In this document: positions 10,343-21,036 of the stretch, in pieces | How the letters are laid out: each line of letters begins with the position of its first letter | Position numbering within the stretch: position 1 is the first letter of the stretch | The notes under the pieces: model-generated | Seen by the model: only the letters and a program-made list of their open reading frames with translations | Told to the model about the DNA's origin: nothing | The model's database searches: none | NCBI RefSeq assembly: GCF_013408095.1 | Contig: NZ_JACBZF010000001.1 | Coordinates: 806,001 to 870,000, forward strand | DNA: 64,000 bases | Source: Novosphingobium marinum | GTDB lineage: Bacteria > Pseudomonadota > Alphaproteobacteria > Sphingomonadales > Sphingomonadaceae | Direction: 5' to 3' | Program-made: the position numbers and the translations under genes

Positions 10343-10650
10343 GCAACGTCACGCTCTCGATAGGCGGGCGCAACTACGCCGTCGCCTGCGCCGAGGGCGA
10401 GGAGGAACGCGTCGCGGACCTCGGCCGCCTGATCGACCGCAAGCTGCGCGAGGCCGATGCCGTCCAGGGCCAGAGCGAGCTTCGCATGCTGCTGTTCGCA
10501 GCGCTGCTCCTCGCCGACGAGGTCAAGGACGAGGATGCGGGTGCGGCGGCGGCGGAGCCGGCTTCCGACCATTGCGAGAAGCTCGAGGCGCTCGCGGACA
10601 GGCTGGAAAATCTCGCGGCGCGACTTGAGGGCGGCGTCGGGGCATCCTAA
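10339..10650 (+). CDS. zapA: Cell division protein ZapA
   Basis: This 103-residue protein starts at a GTG (10339) overlapping the previous stop by 4 bases. The N-terminus reads VSNVTLSIGGRNYAVACAEG, the ZapA globular head pattern, followed by EEERVADLGRLIDRKL and a long helical C-terminal region that forms the tetramer coiled coil. ZapA bundles FtsZ filaments at the division site. The downstream 6S RNA and formyltetrahydrofolate cyclo-ligase gene reproduce the widely conserved zapA-ssrS-ygfA order. Confidence 0.9.
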   Translation: MSNVTLSIGGRNYAVACAEGEEERVADLGRLIDRKLREADAVQGQSELRMLLFAALLLADEVKDEDAGAAAAEPASDHCEKLEALADRLENLAARLEGGVGAS

Positions 10651-10660
10651 ATAGCTGCAC

Positions 10661-10830
10661 GGCGGGACCTGCCCGGCACGAGCCGCAGAATATCCCTGAG
10701 GCTATAAGCAATCCAAGGGAGCTGTCCCTGTCGGGGCCACTCTGTTTCCATTGGGGTCCTATGCATACGGCGCCCACCTGACGTTTTGGCGTCAGAGGAT
10801 TTCCAGGCAACGACCCATGGTGGGCCCGCC
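10661..10830 (+). ncRNA. ssrS: 6S RNA (SsrS), probable
   Basis: The 212-base gap between zapA and the folate cyclo-ligase gene is the standard place for 6S RNA. A closing stem can be drawn between GGCGGG at 10661 and CCCGCC at 10825-10830, and the inside is rich in self-complementary stretches, as expected for a long rod with a central bubble. 6S RNA binds sigma-70 RNA polymerase by mimicking an open promoter. The exact ends are approximate, and I could not fold it. Confidence 0.7.
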
Positions 10831-10862
10831 ACCCACCGAACAAGCGCGACGGAGGGAGCGGG

Positions 10863-11441
10863 ATGGAAGACAAGTCCGAGCTGCGAAAGCGAATGCGCGC
10901 TACCCGTCGCGATCACGTCGCCACCCTGCCCGACTCGGTCCGCGCGCTGCTCTTCATGCGACCGCCTGGCCCCGTTGCCGAGCTGGCGGCGAAGGGTTCG
11001 ACCGTCGGCCTCTACAGCGCCCACCCGGTCGAGGCGCCGACGCTGTCCTACGCCTCGTGGTTCTTCGAGAACGGCAGGACGCTCGCGCTGCCGTGGTTCG
11101 AGGACCGCGACGCGCCGATGGAGTTCCGCGCGTGGGAAAACCCGTTCGACGAGGATGCGCTCGAAACCGGCCCGTTCGGCATCCTGCAACCGGCTGCGGG
11201 AAGCGCAACGGCGGTGCCCCACCTTGCGATGGTGCCGCTGCTCGCGTTCACCGAGGACGGCATTCGGCTCGGCCAGGGCGGCGGACACTACGATCGCTGG
11301 CTCGAGGCCAATCCAGGGGCGATACCCGTCGGAATGGCGTGGGACTGCCAGCTTGTGGACGAGTTGCCGGCAGAGCCGCACGATGTCCCGCTTCACGCCG
11401 TCGTCACTCCGACGCGGCTGTATCTCACGACGGAGGGTTGA
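10863..11441 (+). CDS. ygfA: 5-formyltetrahydrofolate cyclo-ligase
   Basis: This 192-residue protein has the N-terminal KSELRKRMRATRRDH and the ATP/phosphate loop RLGQGGGHYDRWL near residue 138. It converts 5-formyltetrahydrofolate to 5,10-methenyltetrahydrofolate using ATP. A GGAGCGGG sequence precedes the ATG at 10863. Its stop overlaps the ATG of the next gene (TGATG). It lies just after the predicted 6S RNA, with which it is commonly co-transcribed. Confidence 0.92.
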   Translation: MEDKSELRKRMRATRRDHVATLPDSVRALLFMRPPGPVAELAAKGSTVGLYSAHPVEAPTLSYASWFFENGRTLALPWFEDRDAPMEFRAWENPFDEDALETGPFGILQPAAGSATAVPHLAMVPLLAFTEDGIRLGQGGGHYDRWLEANPGAIPVGMAWDCQLVDELPAEPHDVPLHAVVTPTRLYLTTEG

Positions 11442-11671
11442 TGCCGATGCGCACCGAACCGACATGGCGGATACCGTTCGGCATCCTCTCGCTGTGCATC
11501 GCACTCGCGGCCTACGCGCTGGCGGTGGCGTTCCTCGTCGCGCCGGCGATCCAGGACTGGCCGGTGCCTGTCCAGACGCCGGTGTACCTGCTGCTCGGCG
11601 TGGCATGGCTGCTGCCGCTGCGACGCTTCCTGATCTGGATGGAAACGGGGCGCTGGCGCCACGACACTTAG
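11441..11671 (+). CDS. DUF2842 domain-containing membrane protein
   Basis: This 76-residue protein fits DUF2842: PTWRIPFGILSLCIALAAYA is the first membrane segment, PVQTPVYLLLGVAWLLPLR the second, and FLIWMETGRW ends the protein. The family is found in alphaproteobacteria and its function is unknown. Its ATG overlaps the stop of the upstream cyclo-ligase gene by one base, so both are likely translated from one message. Confidence 0.85.
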   Translation: MPMRTEPTWRIPFGILSLCIALAAYALAVAFLVAPAIQDWPVPVQTPVYLLLGVAWLLPLRRFLIWMETGRWRHDT

Positions 11672-11710
11672 CCTTGCGCCGCGCTTTTGAATTCGAGGAA
11701 CATCCCAAGG

Positions 11711-11787
<77 letters not shown>

Positions 11788-11831
11788 ATCCAAACACGTT
11801 GCGCTGGGTGCGCGCCCCTTGGGGAGCCGCG

Positions 11832-11860
11832 CCACTAGGGCAGCCGGTTGGGGCTGTCAA
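11832..11860 (-). promoter_or_regulatory. Promoter of tRNA-Asp
   Basis: On the minus strand TTGACA (11860-11855) is followed after 17 bases by TAGTGG (11837-11832), about 45 bases before the tRNA. This is a good sigma-70-type -35 box with a weaker -10. The rest of the gap to the next gene (11861-12058) shows no other signal that I can support. Confidence 0.6.
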
Positions 11861-12058
11861 CAGCATTCGGAGCGTGCCCGCGAAATGCAATTTCTGTCGC
11901 TCATTTTGCATTTGTCACAGAGCGAGGAACCATAATCGGCAGAGCGGGTTGTCCTAGTGCTCGGCGAATAAAACAGAAAGTCGCTGCCATTCTACGGCTT
12001 TGTGTGACCGTCCCTCGTCGGAGCGACGAAAAGCGACTCGCAACAGAGGATCAATCCA

Positions 12059-12772
12059 ATGGCTCGACTATTTCTGACACCCTTCACGATGGATGGCCCG
12101 ACCCAGCTTGCATTCAATGCCACGCGGCTTACCGGCGAAGGCGATTTCCTGGGCGCGGAAGAAATCTATTTCACTTCGCTCACGGCGCTCAATGATTCAG
12201 GCGTCAACGCCGTGGCGCTGATCGGCTTCGACGACGACACCGACACGATCACCGTATCGATCCGGGCCGACGGCCTCGAGGCCGACCAGCTTCATCCGCA
12301 GCACATCCATGGCTTCATGGGCGACGATCCGGATGAAGCGATGCTTCCGACCATGGACGCCGATACCGATGGCGACGGCTTCATCGAACTGCTCGAAGCC
12401 GCGCCGAGCTACGGACCGGTCCTGCTGAGCCTGACCGACGACGGGATGGCGGATGCATTCCCGATGGCGGAAGACGGAACGATCTCGTTCACCGAGACCT
12501 ATTCCCTGCCGATGCAGGATCTGGGCGACGACCCGATGCTCGACCTGCGCGAAATCGTGCTGCACGGCATGTCGGTCGACGGTTCGGCCGGTGACGGTAC
12601 CGATGGCGAAATCGACGGCACCGCGGGCTACAAGGCGACGCTGCCGGTCGCCGCAGGCGAACTCGACATGATCGAGGACACCGATGGCCTGCTGACCGCA
12701 CTGGGAATCGACGGTATCGATTTCGGCGGGTTCGGACCGCCGATGGGCGATGCCGGCATGACGATGGGCTGA
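12059..12772 (+). CDS. Acidic EF-hand-like protein of unknown function, CHRD-like
   Basis: This 237-residue, strongly acidic protein is not one I can name. It contains HPQHIHG at 79-85, reminiscent of the histidine cluster of CHRD proteins, followed by a textbook EF-hand loop DTDGDGFIELLE at 102-113 with Asp at positions 1, 3 and 5, Gly at 6, Ile at 8 and Glu at 12. A glycine- and methionine-rich tail ends the protein. No signal peptide is visible at the chosen ATG. An intrinsic terminator follows at 12795. Calcium binding is inferred from the loop; the function is unknown. Confidence 0.75.
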   Translation: MARLFLTPFTMDGPTQLAFNATRLTGEGDFLGAEEIYFTSLTALNDSGVNAVALIGFDDDTDTITVSIRADGLEADQLHPQHIHGFMGDDPDEAMLPTMDADTDGDGFIELLEAAPSYGPVLLSLTDDGMADAFPMAEDGTISFTETYSLPMQDLGDDPMLDLREIVLHGMSVDGSAGDGTDGEIDGTAGYKATLPVAAGELDMIEDTDGLLTALGIDGIDFGGFGPPMGDAGMTMG

Positions 12773-12794
12773 CCGCGAGCCCATCCCGAAACGC

Positions 12795-12826
12795 GAAACG
12801 CCCTGCCCTTGCGGCGGGGCGTTTTC
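12795..12826 (+). terminator. Intrinsic terminator after the EF-hand-like gene
   Basis: The sequence AAACGCCCTGCC, a short loop, then GGCGGGGCGTTTTC forms a strong G+C-rich stem followed by a T run. It lies 23 bases after the stop of the EF-hand-like gene. Confidence 0.8.
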
Positions 12827-12925
12827 GTTTGGGCAGGCAGGTCCGGGCGGGCCGTTAACCATATCTTTGCAGGCGCCGTGCCATTCCCGCCGGGTCACAG
12901 AGCAACCGGGGGAGCCGCCTTGCGC

Positions 12926-13366
12926 ATGTCGATCGCCAGAGGCCTTGCAAGTTCGCTTGCTGTCGCCGCCTTCGCTTTTGCAGGGGTCGCCGAGGCCCGC
13001 GTGAGCACCGACAGTTCCGTCTATGTAGAGCGCGGATCGCGCGGCGACATGCGAACGTTGGAAAACGTCGACAGCCTTTCGCCGGGCGATCGCATCGTCA
13101 CCATCGTGCGCTGGAAGCGGCAGGACGGCCGTGGCGGTTTCACCATCACCAATCCGCTTCCCGAGGCGGTGGCATACCAGTCGAGCGGACAGCCTTACGA
13201 GGAGGTCTCGGTCGATGGCGGCCGCACCTGGGGTCGCCTCGGCACCCTTCGCATCGGCACGCGGCTGGCCTCGCCCGAGGACGTGACGCACGTACGCTGG
13301 CACATCCCCGCGCGCCGTGCGGCGCAGGGTCGCGGCCAGATCGCCTACAGCGGGATCGTGCGCTAG
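12926..13366 (+). CDS. Secreted protein of unknown function
   Basis: This 146-residue protein starts MSIARGLASSLAVAAFAFAG and ends its signal peptide near VAEA-RVSTD (about residue 23), so it is exported. The mature part contains SPGDRIVTIVRWKR, NPLPEAVAYQS and SVDGGRTWGRLGTLRIG. That pattern recalls the DUF11-like or surface-repeat style of exported proteins common in sphingomonads. An alternative TTG start lies 6 bases upstream, closer to the GGGGGAG ribosome-binding site. Its stop is 4 bases before the convergent end of the E2 gene. Confidence 0.72.
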   Translation: MSIARGLASSLAVAAFAFAGVAEARVSTDSSVYVERGSRGDMRTLENVDSLSPGDRIVTIVRWKRQDGRGGFTITNPLPEAVAYQSSGQPYEEVSVDGGRTWGRLGTLRIGTRLASPEDVTHVRWHIPARRAAQGRGQIAYSGIVR

Positions 13367-13370
13367 AGCC

Positions 13371-14717
13371 TCAGCCTGCCAGCAGCAGCGCCGGTTTCTC
13401 GACCAGCTTCCTGAGGTCCTGCGCGAAGCTCGCCGCGTCGTAGCCGTCGACCACGCGGTGGTCGCAGCTCATCGAGATGTTCATCAGCTTGCGCTTCTCG
13501 ACCCGCTCTCCGCCCATGCCGTCGGGTACGAACATCGGTCGCTCGACGATCCGGTTCGGACCGATGATCGCGACCTCGGGCCGGTTGATGACCGGCGTCG
13601 TTGCGACCCCGCCCATGGGACCGAGCGAAGTGATCGTGATCGTCGAGCCGGAAAGCTCCTCAGACCTAGCCGTACCGTCGCGCGCGGCTTCGGCGAGGCG
13701 GGCGATCTCGTTGGCAAGCTGCCACAGGTTGCGGTCCTGCGCATCGCGGATGACCGGGACCATTAGGCCCGCCGGTGTCTGCGTCGCCATGCCCATGTGC
13801 ACCGCGCCCGAGCGTGAAACTATCCCCGCCTCGTCGTCGTAACGCGCATTGAGCATCGGGTATTTCGGGATCAGCCGGCAAATCGCGGTAACGAGGAACG
13901 GCAGCAGCGTCAGCTTGGGCCGCTCGCCCCGGTCCTCGTTCAGCTGCGCCCGCGCTTCTTCCAGCGCGGTCACGTCGAATTCCTCGACATAGGCGAAGTG
14001 CGGGATGTTGCGCTTGGCGGCCGCCATGTTCTCGGCGATGCGGCGGCGCAGGCCGATGACGCGGACGTCCTCGTCCCTGCCCTTCGTACCCGCAGGCTGG
14101 AAGCCGCCGGCCGCGCTGTACGAGATGAACGCATCGAGATCGGCATGCCGGATGCGGCCGTCCTCGGCGGGACGCACTTCGCCAAGGTCGATGCCGAGGT
14201 CGCGCGCGCGCTTGCGAACGGCAGGCGAGGCCAGGACCTTGGCGTCGCCCGCAGGTGCCGCCGGTCGCGCGGTTTCCTGCGACCTCTGCTTCGGCGGCGC
14301 AGGCGGTGCCGGGGCTGGTGCCGGAGCAGGAGCCGGCTCGGTCTGGCCCGCTGCCGCGATCACCTCGTCGACATCGCCCGCATCGGGCGTTTCCTCGTCG
14401 ACGCGCTCTTCCAGCGTTTCTTCCTTTGCCGTTTCCTCCTTGCGGGCGCGCGGCTGTTCGGCCTCGTTCCCCTCGCCCTCGACCTCGATCACGACGAGCG
14501 GCGAGCCGATGGCGATCACGTCGCCCGTATCGCCGGCAACTTCGACGACGGTGCCCGAAACCGGGCTTTCCATCTCGACCGTCGCCTTGTCGGTCATCAT
14601 GTCGGCGATGCGCGCGTCTTCCTCGACGGCGTCGCCTACCTTGACGTGCCAGGCGACGATCTCGGCCTCGGCGATGCCCTCGCCGATGTCGGGCAGGCGG
14701 AAGGTGTAGCGGCCCAT
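13371..14717 (-). CDS. bkdB: Branched-chain 2-oxoacid dehydrogenase E2 (dihydrolipoyl acyltransferase)
   Basis: This 448-residue subunit has one N-terminal lipoyl domain with the lipoylated lysine in MMTDKATVEME (Lys44), an acidic Ala/Pro linker, a peripheral subunit-binding domain (SPAVRKRARDLGIDLGEV) and a C-terminal catalytic domain. The active-site motif HRVVDG begins at residue 420. It transfers the acyl group from E1 to CoA. The E1 genes lie directly upstream on the same strand. The E3 dihydrolipoamide dehydrogenase is not in the window. Confidence 0.93.
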   Translation of the reverse strand: MGRYTFRLPDIGEGIAEAEIVAWHVKVGDAVEEDARIADMMTDKATVEMESPVSGTVVEVAGDTGDVIAIGSPLVVIEVEGEGNEAEQPRARKEETAKEETLEERVDEETPDAGDVDEVIAAAGQTEPAPAPAPAPAPPAPPKQRSQETARPAAPAGDAKVLASPAVRKRARDLGIDLGEVRPAEDGRIRHADLDAFISYSAAGGFQPAGTKGRDEDVRVIGLRRRIAENMAAAKRNIPHFAYVEEFDVTALEEARAQLNEDRGERPKLTLLPFLVTAICRLIPKYPMLNARYDDEAGIVSRSGAVHMGMATQTPAGLMVPVIRDAQDRNLWQLANEIARLAEAARDGTARSEELSGSTITITSLGPMGGVATTPVINRPEVAIIGPNRIVERPMFVPDGMGGERVEKRKLMNISMSCDHRVVDGYDAASFAQDLRKLVEKPALLLAG

Positions 14718-14719
14718 CT

Positions 14720-17151
<2,432 letters not shown>

Positions 17152-18108
17152 TCAGACCGCGACCGGCGCCCTGATCGGTGCCTGCGGCGTGTAATCCACG
17201 ACTTCGAAGTCCCCGATCGCGTAGTCGAAAATCGTCGGCGGTTTCCTCTGGAGGATAAGCCGCGGCTCGCCATCGGGTTCCCGCGAAAGCTGCTCGGTCA
17301 CCAGGTGCTCGTGATTGAGGTAAAGGTGCGTGTCCCCCCCGCTCCAGACAAGGTGCCCGGGTTCGAGCCCGACCTGCTGCGCGATCATCCGGGTCAGCAG
17401 CGCCGCGCCGAACAGGTTGAACGGCAAGCCCAGCGCGACGTCGCAGCTTCGCTGGTAGAGCAGGCACGACAGCCGGTCGCCCGCGACGTGGAACTGGTAG
17501 GTCTTGTGACACGGCGGCAGCGCCATGCGGTCGAGCTCGGCAACGTTCCAACCCTCGACGATGTGGCGGCGGCTGCCGGGATTGTCGCGCAGCGATGCGA
17601 TGACGCCGCTGACCTGGTCGATCCCCGGTCCGCGCCGGTAAAGGCCCTCGCCCGCCGGTTCGTACGTCGGCCAGTCGACCCACTGCTTGCCGTAGACCGG
17701 GCCGAGATCGCCCCACTCGCGCGCGAAATCCTCGTCCTCGCGGATGCGCTCGACGAAGGCGTCGAGGTCGAGGTCCTCGCCCGTCTCTCGCACGTAGCGC
17801 GCGTGCGGCCACTCGTTCCAGATCTTCACGCCCTGCAGCACGAGCGGTCGGATGTTCGTCTCGCCCGAAAGGAACCACAGCATCTCGCGCGCGGCGGTCT
17901 TCCAGTAGACGCGCTTGGTGGTGATGAGCGGGACGCGGTCGTTGCCGAGATCGAACCGGAGCGTCGCGCCGAACACCGAGCGGGTGCCGATGCCGGTGCG
18001 GTCGACGCGCTCGTCGCCCTCTTCCCAGATTCGGCGCATCAGGTCGAGGTACTGCCGCTCCCAGTGCGGCGTGTCGGCAGAATCGTTCGCGGGCGATGCG
18101 GTGGCCAT
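17152..18108 (-). CDS. thyA: Thymidylate synthase
   Basis: This 318-residue protein methylates dUMP to dTMP using methylene-tetrahydrofolate. It has RTGIGTRSVFG near the N-terminus, the catalytic cysteine in ALPPCHKTYQFHV, and QRSCDVALGLPFNL with HLYLNHEH for substrate binding. It is about 50 residues longer than the E. coli enzyme because of an insertion in the middle. I chose the ATG at 18108. The open frame continues upstream through the tRNA-Pro antisense strand, which is not coding. Confidence 0.95.
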   Translation of the reverse strand: MATASPANDSADTPHWERQYLDLMRRIWEEGDERVDRTGIGTRSVFGATLRFDLGNDRVPLITTKRVYWKTAAREMLWFLSGETNIRPLVLQGVKIWNEWPHARYVRETGEDLDLDAFVERIREDEDFAREWGDLGPVYGKQWVDWPTYEPAGEGLYRRGPGIDQVSGVIASLRDNPGSRRHIVEGWNVAELDRMALPPCHKTYQFHVAGDRLSCLLYQRSCDVALGLPFNLFGAALLTRMIAQQVGLEPGHLVWSGGDTHLYLNHEHLVTEQLSREPDGEPRLILQRKPPTIFDYAIGDFEVVDYTPQAPIRAPVAV

Positions 18109-18138
18109 GGCAACCCTGTTAAACTTGCGATTGCCCGC

Positions 18139-18167
18139 TTGCCACCCCGGCAATCGCCTTCTATAGG
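18139..18167 (+). promoter_or_regulatory. Promoter of tRNA-Pro
   Basis: TTGCCA (18139-18144), a 17-base spacer and TATAGG (18162-18167) lie 45 bases before tRNA-Pro. The same TTGCCA/TATAGG pair, with a 16-base spacer, stands before tRNA-Asn at 61020, which supports both calls. Confidence 0.65.
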
Positions 18168-18212
18168 CCCGCTCCTGCCTCGCCGGCGCCCCAGCGCGCC
18201 GCGACGACCGGT

Positions 18213-18289
18213 CGGGGAGTAGCTCAGCCTGGTAGAGCACTGTCTTCGGGAGGCAGGGGCCGGAGGTTCGAATCCTCTCTCCCCGACCA
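18213..18289 (+). tRNA. tRNA-Pro (CGG)
   Basis: The acceptor arm is CGGGGAG paired with CTCCCCG, the D arm TAGCTCAGCCTGGTAGAGC, the anticodon stem CTGTC/GGCAG with loop TTCGGGA (anticodon CGG), the T arm GGAGGTTCGAATCCTCT and the encoded ACCA end. The catabolic island starts right behind it. Confidence 0.97.
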
Positions 18290-18330
18290 TTTTTCTCCAG
18301 CGTCAACGCAGCCCGGATCCTTTAAAAAGA

Positions 18331-18348
18331 CAATCGTGAATGTTTTTT
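18331..18348 (+). promoter_or_regulatory. Island operator site 1 (TetR-type), before Rieske gene A
   Basis: CAATCGTGAATGTTTTTT lies 75 bases before the Rieske gene start. It is one of eight related sites in the island with the form CAAWCATGWWTG plus a T run, and is preceded by AAAAAGA. I infer binding by one or both of the TetR paralogues. Confidence 0.65.
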
Positions 18349-18355
18349 CCGGAAG

Positions 18356-18371
18356 CTTGACGCAGGTCAAG
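18356..18371 (+). promoter_or_regulatory. FNR/CRP-like box before Rieske gene A
   Basis: CTTGACGCAGGTCAAG is a perfect 6-4-6 inverted repeat. TTGAC-N4-GTCAA resembles FNR/FixK/CRP-family boxes. It lies 7 bases after operator site 1 and 52 bases before the start codon, so this promoter may answer to two signals. Confidence 0.5.
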
Positions 18372-18423
18372 TTTGCGAGGGCGCCTGCGCGGTAATGCGG
18401 TCTCCGACAACGGGAGATTTGGC

Positions 18424-19626
18424 ATGGATGTCACGTTCGAACAGACGCTTTACGAAGGCATGGCGGCCGAAAAGGCGCGCACCGGTCCGCCCGAGGGCTT
18501 TCCCCGGCTGCCGATGATCCCGGCGGCGCGCTACACCGATCCGGATTTCCTGGCGCTCGAGCAGAAGCACCTCTGGCAGGCGACGTGGCTTTACGCGCTG
18601 CATTCCGACGAGCTGCCCAATCCCGGCGACTATCGCATCTGGGACCGCACCGGATCGCCCATCGTTATCGTGCGCGGCAAGGACGGCGACATCCGCGCGT
18701 TCTACAACAGCTGCAGCCACCGCGGCGCACCGCTGGTCGAGAAGACCGAAGGCACCGCGCAGGGCTTTTTCTGCCGCTACCACGGCTGGACCTACGACTT
18801 GCAGGGCAACCTCAACGCCGTTCGCGAACTGCGCGACTTCCCCGATTTCGACAAGAGCTGTCACGGCCTGAAAGCCGTGCGGTGCGAGATGTTCGGCAAC
18901 TGGGTGTTCATCAACGAGGACCCCGAGGCCGAGCCGCTTTCCGCGTTCCTCGGCGGCATTCCGCACGACTGGGAGAACCTCGAAGTCGAGAAGATGCGGC
19001 ACATCCAGTCCGACAGCTTCGAGATCGGCTGCCAGGTCAAGGTGCTGATCGACGCCTTCCTCGAGACCTACCACCTGAAGTCGATCCACCCCAACACGGT
19101 GGACCGGTTCCTCGATTCGCGTTCGTCGTACATGAACCTGTGGACCCACGGGCACTCGATGATGACCACCGCACACCGCAACCCCGACTGGCGCGATCCG
19201 GGAGCGAAGGGCATGCCCGAGATCGACGGTGCGGAGGACATCTTCGAGCAGAACCCCTCGTACAACATCTTCCCGAACCTGGTGACGCCGCCGTCGAACA
19301 CCGGAATGCCGATCCTGACGTTCTGGCCGAAAACCGAGCGAACCATGATCGTGGACGTGCACTGGTTCGGTCCGGAGGGTTCGGAAGGCCACCCGATGTG
19401 GCCGACGCGCATCTCCAACCTGGGCCGCATCCTCGAGGAGGACACGCAGTTCGCGCCGTCCATCCAGCGCTCGGTAGAGGCGAAGGGATTTGCCGGCCTC
19501 CACCTCTCCTACCAGGAGCGGCGGATCTATCACTGGCACCTCGAGCTCGACCGCAAGATCGGCGACGCGATGCCCGCGCACCTGCGCCTTCCTGACGTGC
19601 TGGCCGACTATGTCGAAGAACACTGA
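18424..19626 (+). CDS. Rieske oxygenase alpha subunit A
   Basis: This 400-residue protein has a Rieske [2Fe-2S] centre (SCSHRGAPLV ... CRYHGW, around residues 97-122) and a mononuclear iron site DAFLETYHLKSIHP near residues 218-231. These are the marks of aromatic ring-hydroxylating oxygenase large subunits. It probably adds O2 to a hydrophobic ring or terpenoid substrate using electrons from a reductase encoded elsewhere. It resembles Rieske gene C (21909) at the N-terminus (PPEGFPRLP), so the two are paralogues. An operator and an FNR-like box lie upstream. The substrate is unknown. Confidence 0.9.
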   Translation: MDVTFEQTLYEGMAAEKARTGPPEGFPRLPMIPAARYTDPDFLALEQKHLWQATWLYALHSDELPNPGDYRIWDRTGSPIVIVRGKDGDIRAFYNSCSHRGAPLVEKTEGTAQGFFCRYHGWTYDLQGNLNAVRELRDFPDFDKSCHGLKAVRCEMFGNWVFINEDPEAEPLSAFLGGIPHDWENLEVEKMRHIQSDSFEIGCQVKVLIDAFLETYHLKSIHPNTVDRFLDSRSSYMNLWTHGHSMMTTAHRNPDWRDPGAKGMPEIDGAEDIFEQNPSYNIFPNLVTPPSNTGMPILTFWPKTERTMIVDVHWFGPEGSEGHPMWPTRISNLGRILEEDTQFAPSIQRSVEAKGFAGLHLSYQERRIYHWHLELDRKIGDAMPAHLRLPDVLADYVEEH

Positions 19627-19642
19627 GACGGCGACCGCGCAG

Positions 19643-20980
19643 ATGACCGCGACCTACCAGAAGCTGCTTGATGCGGACAGCCGGCAGGCCCCTGCCGGGT
19701 TGCGCGCGGAGCGCCCGGGCGACTTCGGTGCGGCACCGATCGAGGCCGAACGCTACATCTCGCAGGAATTCTTCGACCGCGAGGCGAAGGCGATCTGGCC
19801 GCATGTCTGGCAGATGGCCTGCCGCGAGGAGGACATTCCCGAAGTCGGCGACGTCCATGTCTACGACGTCGTCGATCACTCGATCCTCGTCGTGCGCTGC
19901 GGGCCGGACACGATCAGGGCCTATCCCAACTCGTGCCTGCACCGGGGACGCAAGCTGCTCGACGAGAGCGGCAGGGTCGAGGCCTTGCGCTGCACATTCC
20001 ACGGGTGGAGCTGGGAACTGGGCGGCGAACTGAAGTCGCTGCCCTGCCGGCAGCAGTTCGCGGCCCTGAGCGACGAGGACCTTGCGCTGCCCGAAATCCG
20101 CGTCGGACGCTGGGGCGGGTTCGTATTCGTGAACCCCGATCCCGACGCACCGCCGCTTACGGACTATCTTGGCGTTCTTCCCGAGCATTTCGCCCGCTGG
20201 AAGCCGGAGGAGCGGTGGAAGGCCGTGCACGTCGCGCGCCGCATCCCGTGCAACTGGAAGGTCGCGCAGGAAGCCTTCATGGAGAGCTACCACGTCATTG
20301 CGACGCACCCGCAGATCCTGTCGGTATTCGACGATGTCGGCTCCGAATACGACATCTACGACGCGCACGTGAACCGCAACGTCGCCGCGTTCGGCGAACC
20401 GAGCCCGCACTTGCGCGACCGGCCTTCGGGCAGGGCCGTGGTCGAGGCGATGTTCGGCATGTGGGGCCGCGACGCGACGGACCTCGACGAGGACAGCGCC
20501 CTTCCCCCTCGCGAGATCCTCGGCGAAGCGGCGCGTTCGGCGATCGGACGCGCGGCGAAGACCGACCTCGACGCGGCGACCGATGCCGAGATGCTCGACG
20601 CGATCGTCTACAACGTCTTCCCGAACTTCGCGCCGTGGGGCGGCTTTGCGCCCAACATCGTCTACCGCTGGCTGCCCGACGGGCGCGACGTCGACAGCTG
20701 CATCATGGAAGTGATGATCCTGAAGCCCGTCCCGCCCGGCACCGAAAAGCCGCGCGGCGTTCCGGTTCACTGGCTCGGCGAGGACGAGCCCTGGGTGAAT
20801 GCCACCGAACTCCCGATCCTGGGCGCGGTGATCGACCAGGACATGGGCAACATGCCCTCGGTCCAGTCGGGTCTGAAGGCCAGCGGCACCGGCAAGGTCC
20901 ACCTTGCGACCTACATGGAAAGCAGGATCCGCCACTTCCACGCGACGCTCGACAGGTACATGGCCGCCCTTGACGGATAG
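19643..20980 (+). CDS. Rieske oxygenase alpha subunit B
   Basis: This ~445-residue protein has the Rieske motif SCLHRGRKLL ... CTFHGW and the iron site NWKVAQEAFMESYHVIATHPQ. The bridging residue that is Asp in the other six island Rieske proteins is Glu here (QEAF), a form also seen in choline-monooxygenase-like members. The start is uncertain: the ATG at 19643 has GAGACGG upstream, while an ATG at 19610 would overlap the previous gene by 17 bases. It is co-directional with gene A and probably in the same transcript. Confidence 0.88.
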   Translation: MTATYQKLLDADSRQAPAGLRAERPGDFGAAPIEAERYISQEFFDREAKAIWPHVWQMACREEDIPEVGDVHVYDVVDHSILVVRCGPDTIRAYPNSCLHRGRKLLDESGRVEALRCTFHGWSWELGGELKSLPCRQQFAALSDEDLALPEIRVGRWGGFVFVNPDPDAPPLTDYLGVLPEHFARWKPEERWKAVHVARRIPCNWKVAQEAFMESYHVIATHPQILSVFDDVGSEYDIYDAHVNRNVAAFGEPSPHLRDRPSGRAVVEAMFGMWGRDATDLDEDSALPPREILGEAARSAIGRAAKTDLDAATDAEMLDAIVYNVFPNFAPWGGFAPNIVYRWLPDGRDVDSCIMEVMILKPVPPGTEKPRGVPVHWLGEDEPWVNATELPILGAVIDQDMGNMPSVQSGLKASGTGKVHLATYMESRIRHFHATLDRYMAALDG

Positions 20981-21036
20981 CCGCCCGAAGGCCGAACCCT
21001 TCGCATGACGAATCCAAAACGCGAAGGGAGAGGGCG

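Noticed and set aside
18108-18306. N-terminal extension of thyA with a RIRTSGPCLPKTVLY segment
   Set aside because: This peptide is the antisense reading of the tRNA-Pro gene, a known annotation artefact. The ATG at 18108 is the real start.
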